Counted from the first letter of the stretch, positions 8,022 through 16,960 are shown. The stretch: DNA of 64,000 nucleotides from Bradyrhizobium macuxiense (GCF_001542415.1 NZ_LNCU01000040.1:59676-123675), one strand, 5' to 3'. Notes: a model not told the origin generated them from the letters alone. Translations and numbers: made by a program.

Positions 8022-9014
8022 ATGTATACGCAGGCGCTCAACACGTCCGACGGCGACGATCGCGCGGTCGAGGATGCCGCCCGAGCCGCGGAGTTTCAGG
8101 CACGTATCGATCAGGACGAGCGGATCGAGCCGAACGACTGGATGCCGGCCGCCTATCGCAAGACGCTGACCCGGCAGATTTCCCAACACGCCCATTCCGA
8201 AATCGTCGGCATGCTGCCGGAAGGCAACTGGATCACGCGCGCGCCGAGCCTGCGCCGCAAGGCCGCGCTGCTCGCCAAGGTGCAGGACGAGTGCGGCCAC
8301 GGTCTCTATCTTTATGCCGCCGCCGAGACACTCGGCACATCGCGCGAAGAACTGGTCGATGCGATGCTGGCGGGGAAGGCGAAATATTCCTCGATCTTCA
8401 ACTATCCGACGCTGACCTGGGCCGATATCGGCACCATCGGCTGGCTGGTCGACGGCGCGGCGATCATGAACCAGATCCCGCTGTGCCGCTGCTCCTACGG
8501 TCCCTATGCGCGCGCGATGATCCGCGTCTGCAAGGAGGAGTCGTTCCACCAGCGCCAGGGCTTCGAGATCATGGTGACGCTGTGCCGCGGCACGGCGGAG
8601 CAGAAGGCGATGGCCCAGAACGCGCTGGATCGCTGGTGGTGGCCGGTGCTGATGATGTTCGGCCCGCCGGACCAGGCGAGCCAGCACGGCGACACCTCGA
8701 CCAGGTGGAAGATCAAGCGCTTCTCCAACGACGAGCTGCGCCAGAAATTCGTCGATGCCACCGTGCCGCAGGCGCAGTTCCTGGGTCTGACCATTCCCGA
8801 TCCCGGCATGAAGCAGAACGAAAACGGCAACTGGGAATACAGCCCGATCGACTGGGAAGAGTTCAAGCAGGTGCTGGCCGGCAATGGTCCCTGCAACCGC
8901 GATCGGCTCGCGGCGCGCCGCAAGGCGCATGAGGAGGGCGCCTGGGTGCGCGAGGCCGCGATGGCCTATGCCGAGAAGCGCAAGAGCCGCCAGCTCGCGC
9001 AAGCCGCCGAATAA
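8022..9014 (+). CDS. paaA: 1,2-phenylacetyl-CoA epoxidase, catalytic subunit PaaA
   Basis: A 330-residue bacterial di-iron monooxygenase subunit that epoxidises the ring of phenylacetyl-CoA. Metal-binding residues are visible in the [11 protein letters not shown] motif and in [12 protein letters not shown] (two ExxH-type sites). It starts at an ATG behind a strong GGGAGG RBS. It heads the paaABCDE operon with the PaaX-type gene immediately upstream. Confidence 0.96.
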   Translation: MYTQALNTSDGDDRAVEDAARAAEFQARIDQDERIEPNDWMPAAYRKTLTRQISQHAHSEIVGMLPEGNWITRAPSLRRKAALLAKVQDECGHGLYLYAAAETLGTSREELVDAMLAGKAKYSSIFNYPTLTWADIGTIGWLVDGAAIMNQIPLCRCSYGPYARAMIRVCKEESFHQRQGFEIMVTLCRGTAEQKAMAQNALDRWWWPVLMMFGPPDQASQHGDTSTRWKIKRFSNDELRQKFVDATVPQAQFLGLTIPDPGMKQNENGNWEYSPIDWEEFKQVLAGNGPCNRDRLAARRKAHEEGAWVREAAMAYAEKRKSRQLAQAAE

Positions 9015-9027
9015 GGGAACGCAGCCG

Positions 9028-9315
9028 ATGGCCACGCCGAACACGCCGCTCTGGGAAGTCTTCATCCGCAGCCGCAACGGGCTCGCGCACAAGCATGTCG
9101 GCTCGTTGCATGCGACGGATGCCACGTTGGCGCTGCAGGCCGCGCGCGACATCTACACCCGCCGCGGCGAGGGCCTCTCGATCTGGGTGGTGCCGTCGAA
9201 TGCGATCACCGCGTCCGATCCGTCCGAGAAGGGCATGATGTTCGAGCCGGCGGAGTCGAAGATCTACCGCCATCCGACGTTTTACGACGTACCCGACGAA
9301 GTCGGGCATATGTGA
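9028..9315 (+). CDS. paaB: 1,2-phenylacetyl-CoA epoxidase subunit PaaB
   Basis: Starts at the ATG at 9028, 13 bp after paaA, giving 95 residues, the usual PaaB size. The opening LWEVFIRSRNGLAHKHVGSLHA is strongly conserved in PaaB, a small structural subunit of the PaaABCE complex. A longer upstream frame from 8884 lies inside paaA and is rejected. A 147-bp gap with a palindromic repeat separates it from paaC. Confidence 0.95.
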   Translation: MATPNTPLWEVFIRSRNGLAHKHVGSLHATDATLALQAARDIYTRRGEGLSIWVVPSNAITASDPSEKGMMFEPAESKIYRHPTFYDVPDEVGHM

Positions 9316-9324
9316 TCTCTCTCC

Positions 9325-9428
9325 CCTCATGGTGAGGAGCGCGGAACGCGCGTCTCGAACCATGAGGCCCGTGCACAGTGATCGTGGCCCATCCTTCGAG
9401 ACGCGCCTTCGGCGCTCCTCAGGTTGAG
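9325..9428. repeat. Intergenic inverted repeat inside the paa operon
   Basis: Imperfect dyad: an arm with GGTGAGGAGCGCGGAACGCGCG then TCTCGAACCATGAGG pairs with CATCCTTCGAGACGCGCCTTCGG then CGCTCCTCAGGTTGAGG. The repeat separates paaB from paaC, so any transcript through the operon would carry this long hairpin. Confidence 0.7.
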
Positions 9429-9462
9429 GTCTGAGCAAGTGGATCCAGGTAGGAAAAGCAGA

Positions 9463-10239
9463 ATGGCAGCCGCCAACATTGTGGTTTCCGAAACGCCGCT
9501 GGTGCTCTACGCGCTGCGCCGCGGCGACGATGCCTTGATCCTCGGCCACCGGCTCTCCGAATGGTGCGGCCATGCGCCGGCGATGGAAGAGGACATGGCG
9601 CTCGCCAATATGGGGCTTGACCTGCTCGGCCAGGCTCGCGAGCTCTACGCCTACGCTGCCAAGGTCGAAGGCAAGGACAATGACGAGGACAAGTTCGCCT
9701 ATCTGCGTCATGTCCGACAGTACCGCAATCTGCTGCTGGTAGAGCAGCCGAACGGCGACTTCGCCCGTACCATGGTGCGGCAGTTCTTCTATGCGGCGTT
9801 TGCCGATCTCTACTGGCGCGCGATGATGGCATCGGCGGATCCGACGCTGGCTGCGATCGCGGCAAAGTCGGAGAAGGAGAGTGCTTACCACCTGCGGCAT
9901 ACGTCAGAATGGATCGTCCGTCTCGGCGACGGTACCGAGGAAAGCCATCGTCGTGCTCAAACCGCGATCGACGATCTCTGGGCCTTTACCGGCGAGATGT
10001 TTGCCGTCGACGGCAGCGAGCGCGGCCTGATCGACGCCGGCATCGCGACCGATCCGGCGGTGCTGCAGCCGCGCTGGCTGAAAACCGTCACGGGCGTGGT
10101 CAACGAGGCGACACTGTCGCTGCCGACAAGCAGCTGGATGCAGCAGGGCGGCCGCAGCGGCCGGCACAGCGAGCATCTCGGCCATCTCCTCAGCGAGTTG
10201 CAGTCGTTGCAACGAACCTTTCCGGGGGCGACATGGTGA
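9463..10239 (+). CDS. paaC: 1,2-phenylacetyl-CoA epoxidase subunit PaaC
   Basis: The ATG at 9463 is preferred over 9424 because AGGAAA lies a suitable distance before it and the frame between belongs to the repeat. The product has 258 residues. The helical di-iron-like fold is marked by LGHRLSEWCGHAP, EEDMALANMGLDLLGQARELY and ESAYHLRHTSEWIVRLGDGT, all typical of PaaC, the non-catalytic partner of PaaA. It overlaps paaD by 7 bp. Confidence 0.94.
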   Translation: MAAANIVVSETPLVLYALRRGDDALILGHRLSEWCGHAPAMEEDMALANMGLDLLGQARELYAYAAKVEGKDNDEDKFAYLRHVRQYRNLLLVEQPNGDFARTMVRQFFYAAFADLYWRAMMASADPTLAAIAAKSEKESAYHLRHTSEWIVRLGDGTEESHRRAQTAIDDLWAFTGEMFAVDGSERGLIDAGIATDPAVLQPRWLKTVTGVVNEATLSLPTSSWMQQGGRSGRHSEHLGHLLSELQSLQRTFPGATW

Positions 10240-10736
10240 CATCAGCGATCAGCGACGCCGACCTGCGCCAGCGTGCCTGGGCTGCGGCGGCGCAGGTGGT
10301 CGATCCCGAAATCCCAGTGCTGACCATCGCCGATCTCGGCGTGCTGCGGAATGTCGCAGTCCACGACGGGCATGTCGAGGTCGCGATTACGCCGACCTAT
10401 TCCGGCTGCCCCGCGATGAACATGATCGCGCTTGAAATCGCGGTCGCGCTGGAACGCGAAGGCATTCAACGACCCAGGGTGCGGACCGTGCTGTCGCCGG
10501 CCTGGACCACCGACTGGATGAGCGAGGACGGTCGCCGCAAGCTCAAGGAGTACGGCATCGCGCCGCCGCTGCCGGGCTCCTCGCGCCGCGCGCTGTTCGG
10601 CGAGCAGATGGTCGCGTGCCCGCAATGCGGCTCCACTGAGACCGAACTGCTGTCCGAGTTTGGCTCGACCTCCTGCAAGGCGTTGTGGCGTTGCAAGAGC
10701 TGCCGCGAACCCTTCGATTACTTCAAGTGTCATTGA
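10233..10736 (+). CDS. paaD: Phenylacetate degradation Fe-S assembly protein PaaD
   Basis: A 167-residue protein with an N-terminal MIP18/DUF59 domain (VDPEIPVLTIADLGVLR and the TYSGCPAM motif) and a C-terminal zinc-ribbon-like region with four cysteines (CPQC and CKSC). PaaD is thought to help mature the epoxidase Fe-S or di-iron centres. The start at 10233 overlaps the end of paaC; a GTG at 10236 is an alternative. A 2-bp gap to paaE suggests coupled translation. Confidence 0.92.
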   Translation: MVTSAISDADLRQRAWAAAAQVVDPEIPVLTIADLGVLRNVAVHDGHVEVAITPTYSGCPAMNMIALEIAVALEREGIQRPRVRTVLSPAWTTDWMSEDGRRKLKEYGIAPPLPGSSRRALFGEQMVACPQCGSTETELLSEFGSTSCKALWRCKSCREPFDYFKCH

Positions 10737-10738
10737 TC

Positions 10739-11815
10739 ATGTCGACTCCGCGCTTTCACCGTCTGGCCGTCAACGACCTGCGCCGCGAGGCGTCCGATGC
10801 CGTCTCCATGACGTTTGCGATCCCCGAAGAACTCCGCAGCGACTATGGTTTCACGCCCGGCCAGTACCTGACGCTGCGCACCACGATGGACGGCGAGGAG
10901 GTCCGCCGCTCCTATTCGATCTGCTCGGGGCCCGATGATGGCGAGCTGCGCATTGCGGTGAAGAAGGTCGATGGTGGCGCGTTCTCGAGCTGGGCGGCGC
11001 ACGATTTGAAGGCCGGCGACGAGCTCGATGTGATGACGCCGACCGGGCGCTTCGGCATCGCGCATGCACCCGAGCAGGCGCGGACCTATGCCGGCTTTGC
11101 CGCCGGCAGCGGCATCACGCCGATCCTCTCGATCATCAAGGGCGTGCTGGCGCGGGAGCCGGACAGCCGGTTCTTCCTGTTCTACGGCAACCGCTCGACC
11201 GAGGGCATGTTGTTCCGCGAGGAGCTGGAGGAGCTGAAGGACCGCTTCATGCAGCGGCTATCGGTGTTCCACGTCATCTCGGGCGAGGAGCAGGACATTC
11301 CGATCCTGCATGGTCGGCTCGACGGCGAGAAGGTGCGGGTGCTGCTGCGCTCGCTGGTGCCGGCTGAGAGCATCGATCACGTCTTCATCTGCGGTCCAGC
11401 CGGGATGAGCGAGGCGATCGAGGTGGCTTGCCGCAATATCGGGATCACCGACGAACGTATCCATGTCGAGCGCTTCGTCTCGGAATTCGGCGGCAAACCG
11501 CGGCCGAAGATCGTTGTTCCTGCCGGCGCACCGCCGAAGGCGACGGCGAGCCTGATCATCGACGGCAAGCGACGTGAGGTGCCCGTGGCCGACGGCGAGT
11601 CGATCCTCGACGCCGCGCTGCGCGCCGGCATGGACCTGCCGTTCGCCTGCAAGGGCGGCATGTGCTCGACCTGCCGCGCCAAGCTGGTCGAGGGTGATGC
11701 CGCGATGGATCTGAATTATTCGCTCGAGCCGTGGGAGCTGAAGGCGGGGTTCATCCTCACCTGCCAGGCCAAGCCGTGCTCCGAGAAGGTCGTGGTCGAT
11801 TACGACCACGTTTAG
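10739..11815 (+). CDS. paaE: 1,2-phenylacetyl-CoA epoxidase reductase PaaE
   Basis: A 358-residue two-module reductase. The N-terminal FAD-binding region (RRSYSICSG) and NAD(P)-binding domain (FAAGSGITPILSIIKG) lead to a C-terminal plant-type [2Fe-2S] ferredoxin domain with CKGGMCSTC and a distal cysteine. It passes NADPH electrons to the PaaA di-iron site. The ATG at 10739 sits 2 bp after paaD; the frame upstream of it is inside paaD. Confidence 0.94.
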   Translation: MSTPRFHRLAVNDLRREASDAVSMTFAIPEELRSDYGFTPGQYLTLRTTMDGEEVRRSYSICSGPDDGELRIAVKKVDGGAFSSWAAHDLKAGDELDVMTPTGRFGIAHAPEQARTYAGFAAGSGITPILSIIKGVLAREPDSRFFLFYGNRSTEGMLFREELEELKDRFMQRLSVFHVISGEEQDIPILHGRLDGEKVRVLLRSLVPAESIDHVFICGPAGMSEAIEVACRNIGITDERIHVERFVSEFGGKPRPKIVVPAGAPPKATASLIIDGKRREVPVADGESILDAALRAGMDLPFACKGGMCSTCRAKLVEGDAAMDLNYSLEPWELKAGFILTCQAKPCSEKVVVDYDHV

Positions 11816-11817
11816 CT

Positions 11818-11857
11818 GTCATTCCGGGGTCGATGCTGCGCATCGCCCTGGAATGAC
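11818..11857. repeat. Intergenic palindrome 'gtcattccgggg...ggaatgac'
   Basis: An inverted repeat with GTCATTCC and GGAATGAC ends enclosing GATGCTGCGCATC. It follows the paaE stop by 2 bp and may serve as a transcript 3' structure. A longer member of the family is at 47380-47460. Confidence 0.7.
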
Positions 11858-11946
11858 GGAAGTAGCGTTGACGCAGTCGGCGTGGCGCTCAAGACTGATG
11901 CCGACAAGAGGCTCGTCGTAACGGGCTCGATGACAGGGAGTTCGAT

Positions 11947-12402
11947 GTGAACGTCAAGGCCACGCTATCGCCCGAAGACATTGCCCGTGCTTGCGCGGAG
12001 GCGATGTGGAAGGAGGACGACGCCAGCAAGGGGCTCGGCATGGAGATCGTCGAGATCAAGCCGGGGCTCGCGGTGATGGCGATGACGGTGCAGCCGCACA
12101 TGGTCAACGGCCAGCGCATCTGCCATGGCGGCTTCATCTTCACGCTGGCCGATTCCGCCTTCGCGTTTGCCTGCAACAGCCACAATGAGCGCGTCGTGGC
12201 AGCGCAGGGCAATATCACCTTCATCCGGCCCGGTAAACTCGGTGACCGCCTGGTCGCCACCGCGCGCGAGATTTCGCGCAGCGCCCGTTCGGGAATCTAC
12301 GATGTACGCGTGACAGCAGGCGACACCGTGATCGCCGAATTTCGCGGCCACTCGCGGGTGATCTCGGGCACATGGTTGCCGGAGACGGACAGCACGACAT
12401 AA
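11947..12402 (+). CDS. paaI: PaaI hotdog-fold thioesterase
   Basis: A 151-residue hotdog protein with NGQRICHGGFIFTLADSAFAFACNSH, the hallmark region of PaaI that carries the catalytic aspartate, and a C-terminal RSGIYDVRVT strand. It hydrolyses ring-hydroxylated phenylacetyl-CoA and is believed to rescue CoA from dead-end intermediates. The start is an ATG behind GACAGGGAG. It precedes paaK by 23 bp. Confidence 0.93.
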   Translation: MNVKATLSPEDIARACAEAMWKEDDASKGLGMEIVEIKPGLAVMAMTVQPHMVNGQRICHGGFIFTLADSAFAFACNSHNERVVAAQGNITFIRPGKLGDRLVATAREISRSARSGIYDVRVTAGDTVIAEFRGHSRVISGTWLPETDSTT

Positions 12403-12425
12403 CGATCGATCTCGAGGGACTTGCG

Positions 12426-13757
12426 ATGGTTACGGCAAAGCAGAAGGTGAAGGAGGGCGGCTATCGCTCCGAGCTCGACGAGGCCGAACGCGCTTCGCGG
12501 GACGAGATCAGGGCGCTGCAGACCACACGGCTCGCCTGGTCGCTCAAGCATGCCTACGACAATGTCGCGCACTACAGGAAAGCGTTCGACGCGGCCGGGG
12601 TGCATCCGTCGGATTTCAAAGAGCTCTCGGACCTTGCTAAGTTCCCGTTCACGGTGAAGACGGATCTGCGCGACAACTACCCCTTCAATATGTTCGCCGT
12701 GCCGCGCGAGAAGCTGGTGCGGGTCCACGCTTCGTCCGGCACGACAGGCAAGCCGATCGTGGTCGGCTACACCAGGGGTGACATCGATGTCTGGTCGGAT
12801 GTGATGGCGCGCTCGATCCGCGCCGCCGGTGGCCGTACCGGAATGCTGATGCACAACGCCTATGGTTACGGTCTGTTCACCGGTGGCCTCGGCGCGCATT
12901 ACGGCGCCGAGCGACTCGGTTGCACGGTGATCCCGATCTCCGGCGGCATGACCGAGCGGCAGGTGCAGCTCATCAACGACTTCAAGCCCGACATCATCAC
13001 GGTGACGCCGAGCTACATGCTGGCGATCCTCGACGAGTTTAAGAAGCAGGGACTCGACCCGCGCAAATCGTCGCTGAAATTCGGCATCTTCGGTGCGGAG
13101 CCCTGGACCAACGCAATGCGCATCGAGATCGAGCAGGCCTTCGATATGGACGCCACCGACATCTACGGGCTCTCCGAGGTGATCGGCCCCGGCGTCGCGC
13201 AGGAATGCGTGGAGACGAAGGACGGTCTGCACATCTGGGAAGATCATTTCTATCCGGAGGTGATCGACCCTGCGACGGGCAAGGTGCTGCCCGATGGCGA
13301 GAAGGGCGAGCTGGTGTTCACCTCGCTGACCAAGGAAGGCTTTCCGATTATCCGCTACCGCACCCGCGACCTGACGCGGCTGCTGCCGGGCACCGCGCGA
13401 CCCGGCATGCGGCGGATGGAGAAGGTCACCGGCCGCTCCGACGACATGATCATCCTGCGCGGCGTCAACGTGTTCCCGACCCAGATCGAGGAGGTCCTGC
13501 TGGCGACCGACTGGTGCGGCGGCCATTTCATCATCGAGTTGACACGCGAGGGGCGGATGGACGAGATGACCGTGCTTGCCGAAGCCCGCCCCGAGAGCTG
13601 GGACGGCAACGGCCTGATCGTGCACGCCGAGAAGGTCTCCAACTTCATCAAGAACACGATCGGCATCACCACCCGCGTCCGCGCCGTTGCCCCCGAGACC
13701 CTGGAACGTTCGCTCGGCAAGGCAAAACGTGTTTACGACAAGCGGCCGAAAGGGTAA
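12426..13757 (+). CDS. paaK: Phenylacetate-CoA ligase
   Basis: Activates phenylacetate to phenylacetyl-CoA with ATP, the entry step of the pathway. The ATG at 12426 follows GAGGGA, giving 443 residues, close to normal PaaK length. Motifs: the AMP-binding P-loop HASSGTTGKPIVVGYT, the YGLSEVIGPGVAQEC region, and GRSDDMIILRGVNVFPTQIE. A longer frame from 12372 overlaps paaI and is less likely. Confidence 0.95.
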   Translation: MVTAKQKVKEGGYRSELDEAERASRDEIRALQTTRLAWSLKHAYDNVAHYRKAFDAAGVHPSDFKELSDLAKFPFTVKTDLRDNYPFNMFAVPREKLVRVHASSGTTGKPIVVGYTRGDIDVWSDVMARSIRAAGGRTGMLMHNAYGYGLFTGGLGAHYGAERLGCTVIPISGGMTERQVQLINDFKPDIITVTPSYMLAILDEFKKQGLDPRKSSLKFGIFGAEPWTNAMRIEIEQAFDMDATDIYGLSEVIGPGVAQECVETKDGLHIWEDHFYPEVIDPATGKVLPDGEKGELVFTSLTKEGFPIIRYRTRDLTRLLPGTARPGMRRMEKVTGRSDDMIILRGVNVFPTQIEEVLLATDWCGGHFIIELTREGRMDEMTVLAEARPESWDGNGLIVHAEKVSNFIKNTIGITTRVRAVAPETLERSLGKAKRVYDKRPKG

Positions 13758-13758
13758 C

Positions 13759-13781
13759 TCCTGCTTTGAAATAGAGCAGGA
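13759..13781 (+). other. Hairpin overlapping the RBS of the MDR oxidoreductase gene
   Basis: TCCTGCT (13759-13765) pairs with AGCAGGA (13775-13781) after paaK. The AGGA of the second arm is the likely RBS of the gene starting at 13791, so the stem could limit its translation. There is no T-tract. The effect is an inference. Confidence 0.35.
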
Positions 13782-13790
13782 CTGCCCTCG

Positions 13791-14804
13791 ATGCCGGTTT
13801 CCCCTGAGCCTGACGCCCTCTCGGTAGACGCGCGCTGCGTGCGGCTTCTGGCCAAGGCGGAGAACGCGGCGGCGATTGCGCCGGTGGTCGAGACGCACGC
13901 GCTGTCGCGCGGCGCTGCCGACGTCCTGATCGAGGTCAAAGCGGCCGCCGTCAATCCGTCCGACGTCAAGGCGGCGACTGGGCTGATGCCCTATGCCGTG
14001 TTCCCGCGTACCTCCGGGCGTGATTATGCCGGCGTCGTGGTTGACGGCCCGTCGGGCTGGATCGGGCGCGAGGTATTCGGCTCGTCCGGCGACCTCGGCA
14101 TCCGCCGCGACGGCACCCACGCCACCCATCTGGTGGTCGAGGCCGATGCGGTCGTGGAGAGGCCGGCCGGCATCTCGTGGGAGGAAGCGGCCGGGATCGG
14201 CGTGCCCTTCGTCACCGCGATGGAAGGCCTGCGCCGCGCCGGGTTGCCGCAGAAGGGCGAGACCGTGCTCGTCATGGGCGTCAACGGCAAAGTCGGCCAG
14301 GCTGCGGTGCAGATCGCGAGCTGGCACGGTGCACGGGTCATCGGCGTCGTGCGCAAGAACGAGCCCTATGCCGGCCATACCAATTCACCGGTCGAGGTGA
14401 TCGATGCTTCGACAACCGACATTGCGGAGCAGGTGCGCGCGCTGACCGGCGGCAAGGGCGCCGACATCGTCTACAATACGGTCGGCGATCCCTATTTCCA
14501 GGCCGCGCATGAGTCGCTGGCGTTGCGCGGCCGACAGATCCTGATCGCCGCGGTCGATCGCATCGTTCAGTTCAACATCCTGGAATTCTACCGCGGCCAG
14601 CACACCTATGTCGGCATCGATACGCTTGCACTGTCATCGATTGCGAGCGGGGCGGTGCTGCGTGAGCTAGCACCCGGTTTCGCGAGCGGGCATCTGAAGC
14701 CGTTTCCGATCGAGCCAGGCGCGGTCTATCCGCTGGAGCAGGCGAGGGCGGCGTTTCTCGCGGTCGCCGGCTCGTCGCGCGACCGCGTGATTCTGAGACC
14801 GTAA
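13791..14804 (+). CDS. MDR/zinc-type quinone oxidoreductase family protein
   Basis: A 337-residue medium-chain dehydrogenase/reductase. The GroES-like N-terminal domain has AAAVNPSDVKAATG, the NADPH-binding domain has VLVMGVNGKVGQAAVQIA, and structural-zinc cysteines are absent. This points to the quinone oxidoreductase/enoyl reductase branch. It follows paaK by 33 bp on the same strand and may be co-transcribed, but a role in phenylacetate catabolism is not established. Confidence 0.82.
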   Translation: MPVSPEPDALSVDARCVRLLAKAENAAAIAPVVETHALSRGAADVLIEVKAAAVNPSDVKAATGLMPYAVFPRTSGRDYAGVVVDGPSGWIGREVFGSSGDLGIRRDGTHATHLVVEADAVVERPAGISWEEAAGIGVPFVTAMEGLRRAGLPQKGETVLVMGVNGKVGQAAVQIASWHGARVIGVVRKNEPYAGHTNSPVEVIDASTTDIAEQVRALTGGKGADIVYNTVGDPYFQAAHESLALRGRQILIAAVDRIVQFNILEFYRGQHTYVGIDTLALSSIASGAVLRELAPGFASGHLKPFPIEPGAVYPLEQARAAFLAVAGSSRDRVILRP

Positions 14805-14810
14805 TTCACC

Positions 14811-14893
14811 GTCATTGCGAGGAGCGAAGCGACGAAGCAATCCATTCTCTCCCGCCGCGGTGACATGGATTGCTTCGCTGCGCTCGCAATGAC
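14811..14893. repeat. Intergenic repeat 'gtcattgcgaggagcgaagcg...cgcaatgac'
   Basis: A dyad of GTCATTGCGAGGAGCGAAGC and GCTTCGCTGCGCTCGCAATGAC with GCAATCCATT and ATGGATTGC nested inside. Related copies lie at 50844-50937 and 54326-54440, with a half copy at 4511-4534. All four sit in gene gaps. Confidence 0.85.
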
Positions 14894-14913
14894 GAAACAA
14901 CCGAAGGATTTGC

Positions 14914-15969
14914 ATGGACCCGACCACCATTGTCATCCTCTCCGCCCTGATCATCGGCCTGATCTATGGTTCGGTCGGCCTCGTCAGCGGCTTCTGCATG
15001 ATGAGCAGCCTGCGCGGTTGGTGGGCGCAAGGTGACGGGCGGCTCGTCCGCACTTATGCGCTGGCGATGGGCGTCGCAATCGCGGCTTCGCAGCTGCTCG
15101 TGACCGCGGGCCTCGTCGATCTCGGCAAGTCGATCTACTTGCAGCCGTCGTTCTCGGCACCAGTGATGTTCGTCGGCGGCCTCTTGTTCGGCTACGGCAT
15201 GGTGCTGTCGAACGGCTGCGGTTCGCGCGCGCTGGTGCTGCTCGGCCGCGGCAATCTCCGTTCCTTCGTGGTCGTGATCGTGCTTGGCATCTTCGCCGAG
15301 ATGACGCTGAAAGGGCTGATCGCGCCGGCGCGGATCGCGATGGTGCAGGTATCGCAGCTAACGCTCACGACCAATTCGGTGCCCGCAGTGCTCGCGAGCT
15401 TCGGCCTCGGCGCCCCGCAGGCGCGGATGATTGCCGCCTCGGTGCTTGCCGCCGCGCTGATCATCTTCGCGTTCGCGCATGCCCCGTTCCGGAGATCGCT
15501 CGGTCAGATCGTTGCCGGCCTGATCGTCGGCGGCCTCGTTGCTGCCGGCTGGTACGCCACCGGCCACCTCGGCGCCGATGATTTCAACCCGACGCCGGTA
15601 ACCTCGCTCACCTTCATCGCGCCGATTGCCGACGCCCTGCAATATATGATGCTGTCGACCGGATCGACGCTGAATTTCGGCATCGTCACCGTGTTCGGCG
15701 TGTTCGCCGGCAGCTTGCTCACGGCGCTCGTCACCGGGCGGTTCCATTTGGAGGGCTATCAGTCGCCGCAGCATATGCTGCGTTCGGCAAGTGGCGGCGC
15801 GCTGATGGGAATTGGCGGCGTGATGGCGTTCGGATGCTCGGTCGGGCAGGGACTGACGGGGCTGTCGACGCTGTCGCTGTCGTCTCTTGTCGCGATCGCC
15901 GGCATCTTGCTCGGCACTGGCGCGGGTCTGCGCGGCGCGCTCCGGGTGAGGCCGTTGGCGACGGCTTGA
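14914..15969 (+). CDS. YeeE/YedE family sulfur-compound transporter
   Basis: A 351-residue polytopic inner-membrane protein with about nine or ten hydrophobic segments. The conserved cysteine motifs SNGCGSRALVLLGRGNLRS and AFGCSVGQGLTGLSTLS are the signature of the YeeE/YedE family, which includes thiosulfate transporter TsuA. The cargo here is probably a sulfur compound, but the specific ion is not determinable. The RBS GAAGGA is suitably spaced. It converges with the EamA transporter gene, 2 bp apart. Confidence 0.88.
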   Translation: MDPTTIVILSALIIGLIYGSVGLVSGFCMMSSLRGWWAQGDGRLVRTYALAMGVAIAASQLLVTAGLVDLGKSIYLQPSFSAPVMFVGGLLFGYGMVLSNGCGSRALVLLGRGNLRSFVVVIVLGIFAEMTLKGLIAPARIAMVQVSQLTLTTNSVPAVLASFGLGAPQARMIAASVLAAALIIFAFAHAPFRRSLGQIVAGLIVGGLVAAGWYATGHLGADDFNPTPVTSLTFIAPIADALQYMMLSTGSTLNFGIVTVFGVFAGSLLTALVTGRFHLEGYQSPQHMLRSASGGALMGIGGVMAFGCSVGQGLTGLSTLSLSSLVAIAGILLGTGAGLRGALRVRPLATA

Positions 15970-15971
15970 CC

Positions 15972-16898
15972 TCAAGCGCGCGACGGCGCGTCGGCAACCG
16001 TGCTCAGCGCGATCCCTCCGACGATCAGGGCCGCCGCGAGCGCCAGCGAGAGATCGACCGGTTCGCCAAGCAGAAGCGCTGCGCTGCCGATGCCGATGAT
16101 GGGCGTCGCGGTCGTGCCCAGCGACGTCGTCAGCGCCGGCAGGCTCTTGTTGACCATCGACATCGCCCAGTAGGCCAGCGCGGTGCCGATGAATCCGGAA
16201 TAGAGGAACAGCAGCGCAAGGTGAGGCGACCACGTCATGCGGGGGGCGCCTTCCGATGCCAGCGACATCGCGCTCAGCACAATGGTCGCGACCAGCACCT
16301 GCCATAGCAGGAGCTGCAGCGGCGTCGCGATCCAGCGATGCGACCGGATGTAGATGATGTTCGCGGCCCAGCTGATCGCAGCCAGGATGATCATGCCGGC
16401 ACCGACGATCACGTGCAGATTGGTCCAGTCGAGCGAGGCGGGGTTGAGGATCACGCAAAGGCCCAGCAAGCCGGCAGCGACGCCGACGAGCTTGAGCACG
16501 CCGAGCCGTTCCGTTCCGGCGATGCCGGCGGCGAGTGCGACCCACAACGGAGTGGTGTAGCCCAGCACGATCCCCTTGCTCGCCGGGAGATAACGCAGGC
16601 CGGCGGCGACCAATGTCGAGAACAGCGTCATGTGCAGGAGCGCCACGCTCAGCACGACCGGGACGTCGGCCATCCTTGGAACGATCAGGTTGCCGGTTGC
16701 GCGCAGGATCACGAGCAGGCCGATCAGTGCGATCCAGCTCCGGATCGCCGCGGTCCACAGCGGCGGGACCTCCGCTACCAGCGATTTGGTCACCGACCAG
16801 TTGATGCCCCAGCCCAGCACCACGATGATGAACAGGATGGCGGCTTTGGCGGGCGCGAGTGATTGGTTCACGGCAGTGTCCTTGCAGGCGGGAGACAT
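15972..16898 (-). CDS. DMT superfamily (EamA) transporter
   Basis: A 308-residue membrane protein with ten hydrophobic segments in two EamA repeats (GWGINWSVTKSL in the first, SAALLLGEPVDLSLALAAALIVGG near the end). Members export amino acids and other metabolites. It is divergent from a MocR-type regulator and its upstream region carries that regulator's likely operator, so it is probably the regulated target. A GTG start ten codons further in is an alternative. Confidence 0.88.
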   Translation of the reverse strand: MSPACKDTAVNQSLAPAKAAILFIIVVLGWGINWSVTKSLVAEVPPLWTAAIRSWIALIGLLVILRATGNLIVPRMADVPVVLSVALLHMTLFSTLVAAGLRYLPASKGIVLGYTTPLWVALAAGIAGTERLGVLKLVGVAAGLLGLCVILNPASLDWTNLHVIVGAGMIILAAISWAANIIYIRSHRWIATPLQLLLWQVLVATIVLSAMSLASEGAPRMTWSPHLALLFLYSGFIGTALAYWAMSMVNKSLPALTTSLGTTATPIIGIGSAALLLGEPVDLSLALAAALIVGGIALSTVADAPSRA

Positions 16899-16913
16899 CC
16901 TGAATAGGATCTG

Positions 16914-16960
16914 TCTGGCTCTCTCGAAAGAGCCAGATTTTAGAGAGTTAGGGAGCCAGA
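16914..16960. promoter_or_regulatory. Three-copy operator candidate for the MocR regulator
   Basis: TCTGGCTCT (16914-16922) and AGAGCCAGA (16929-16937) form a 9-bp inverted repeat, and a third copy in direct orientation, GGAGCCAGA (16952-16960), ends next to the TTG start of the regulator. MocR/PdxR proteins often bind sets of direct and inverted repeats between divergent genes. The position suggests control of the exporter and autoregulation. Confidence 0.7.

Noticed and set aside
6969-9152. 727-residue minus-strand frame
   Set aside because: Covers paaX and paaA in antisense; no RBS or motif.
12297-14378. 693-residue minus-strand frame
   Set aside because: Antisense to paaK and the MDR gene, both well supported.
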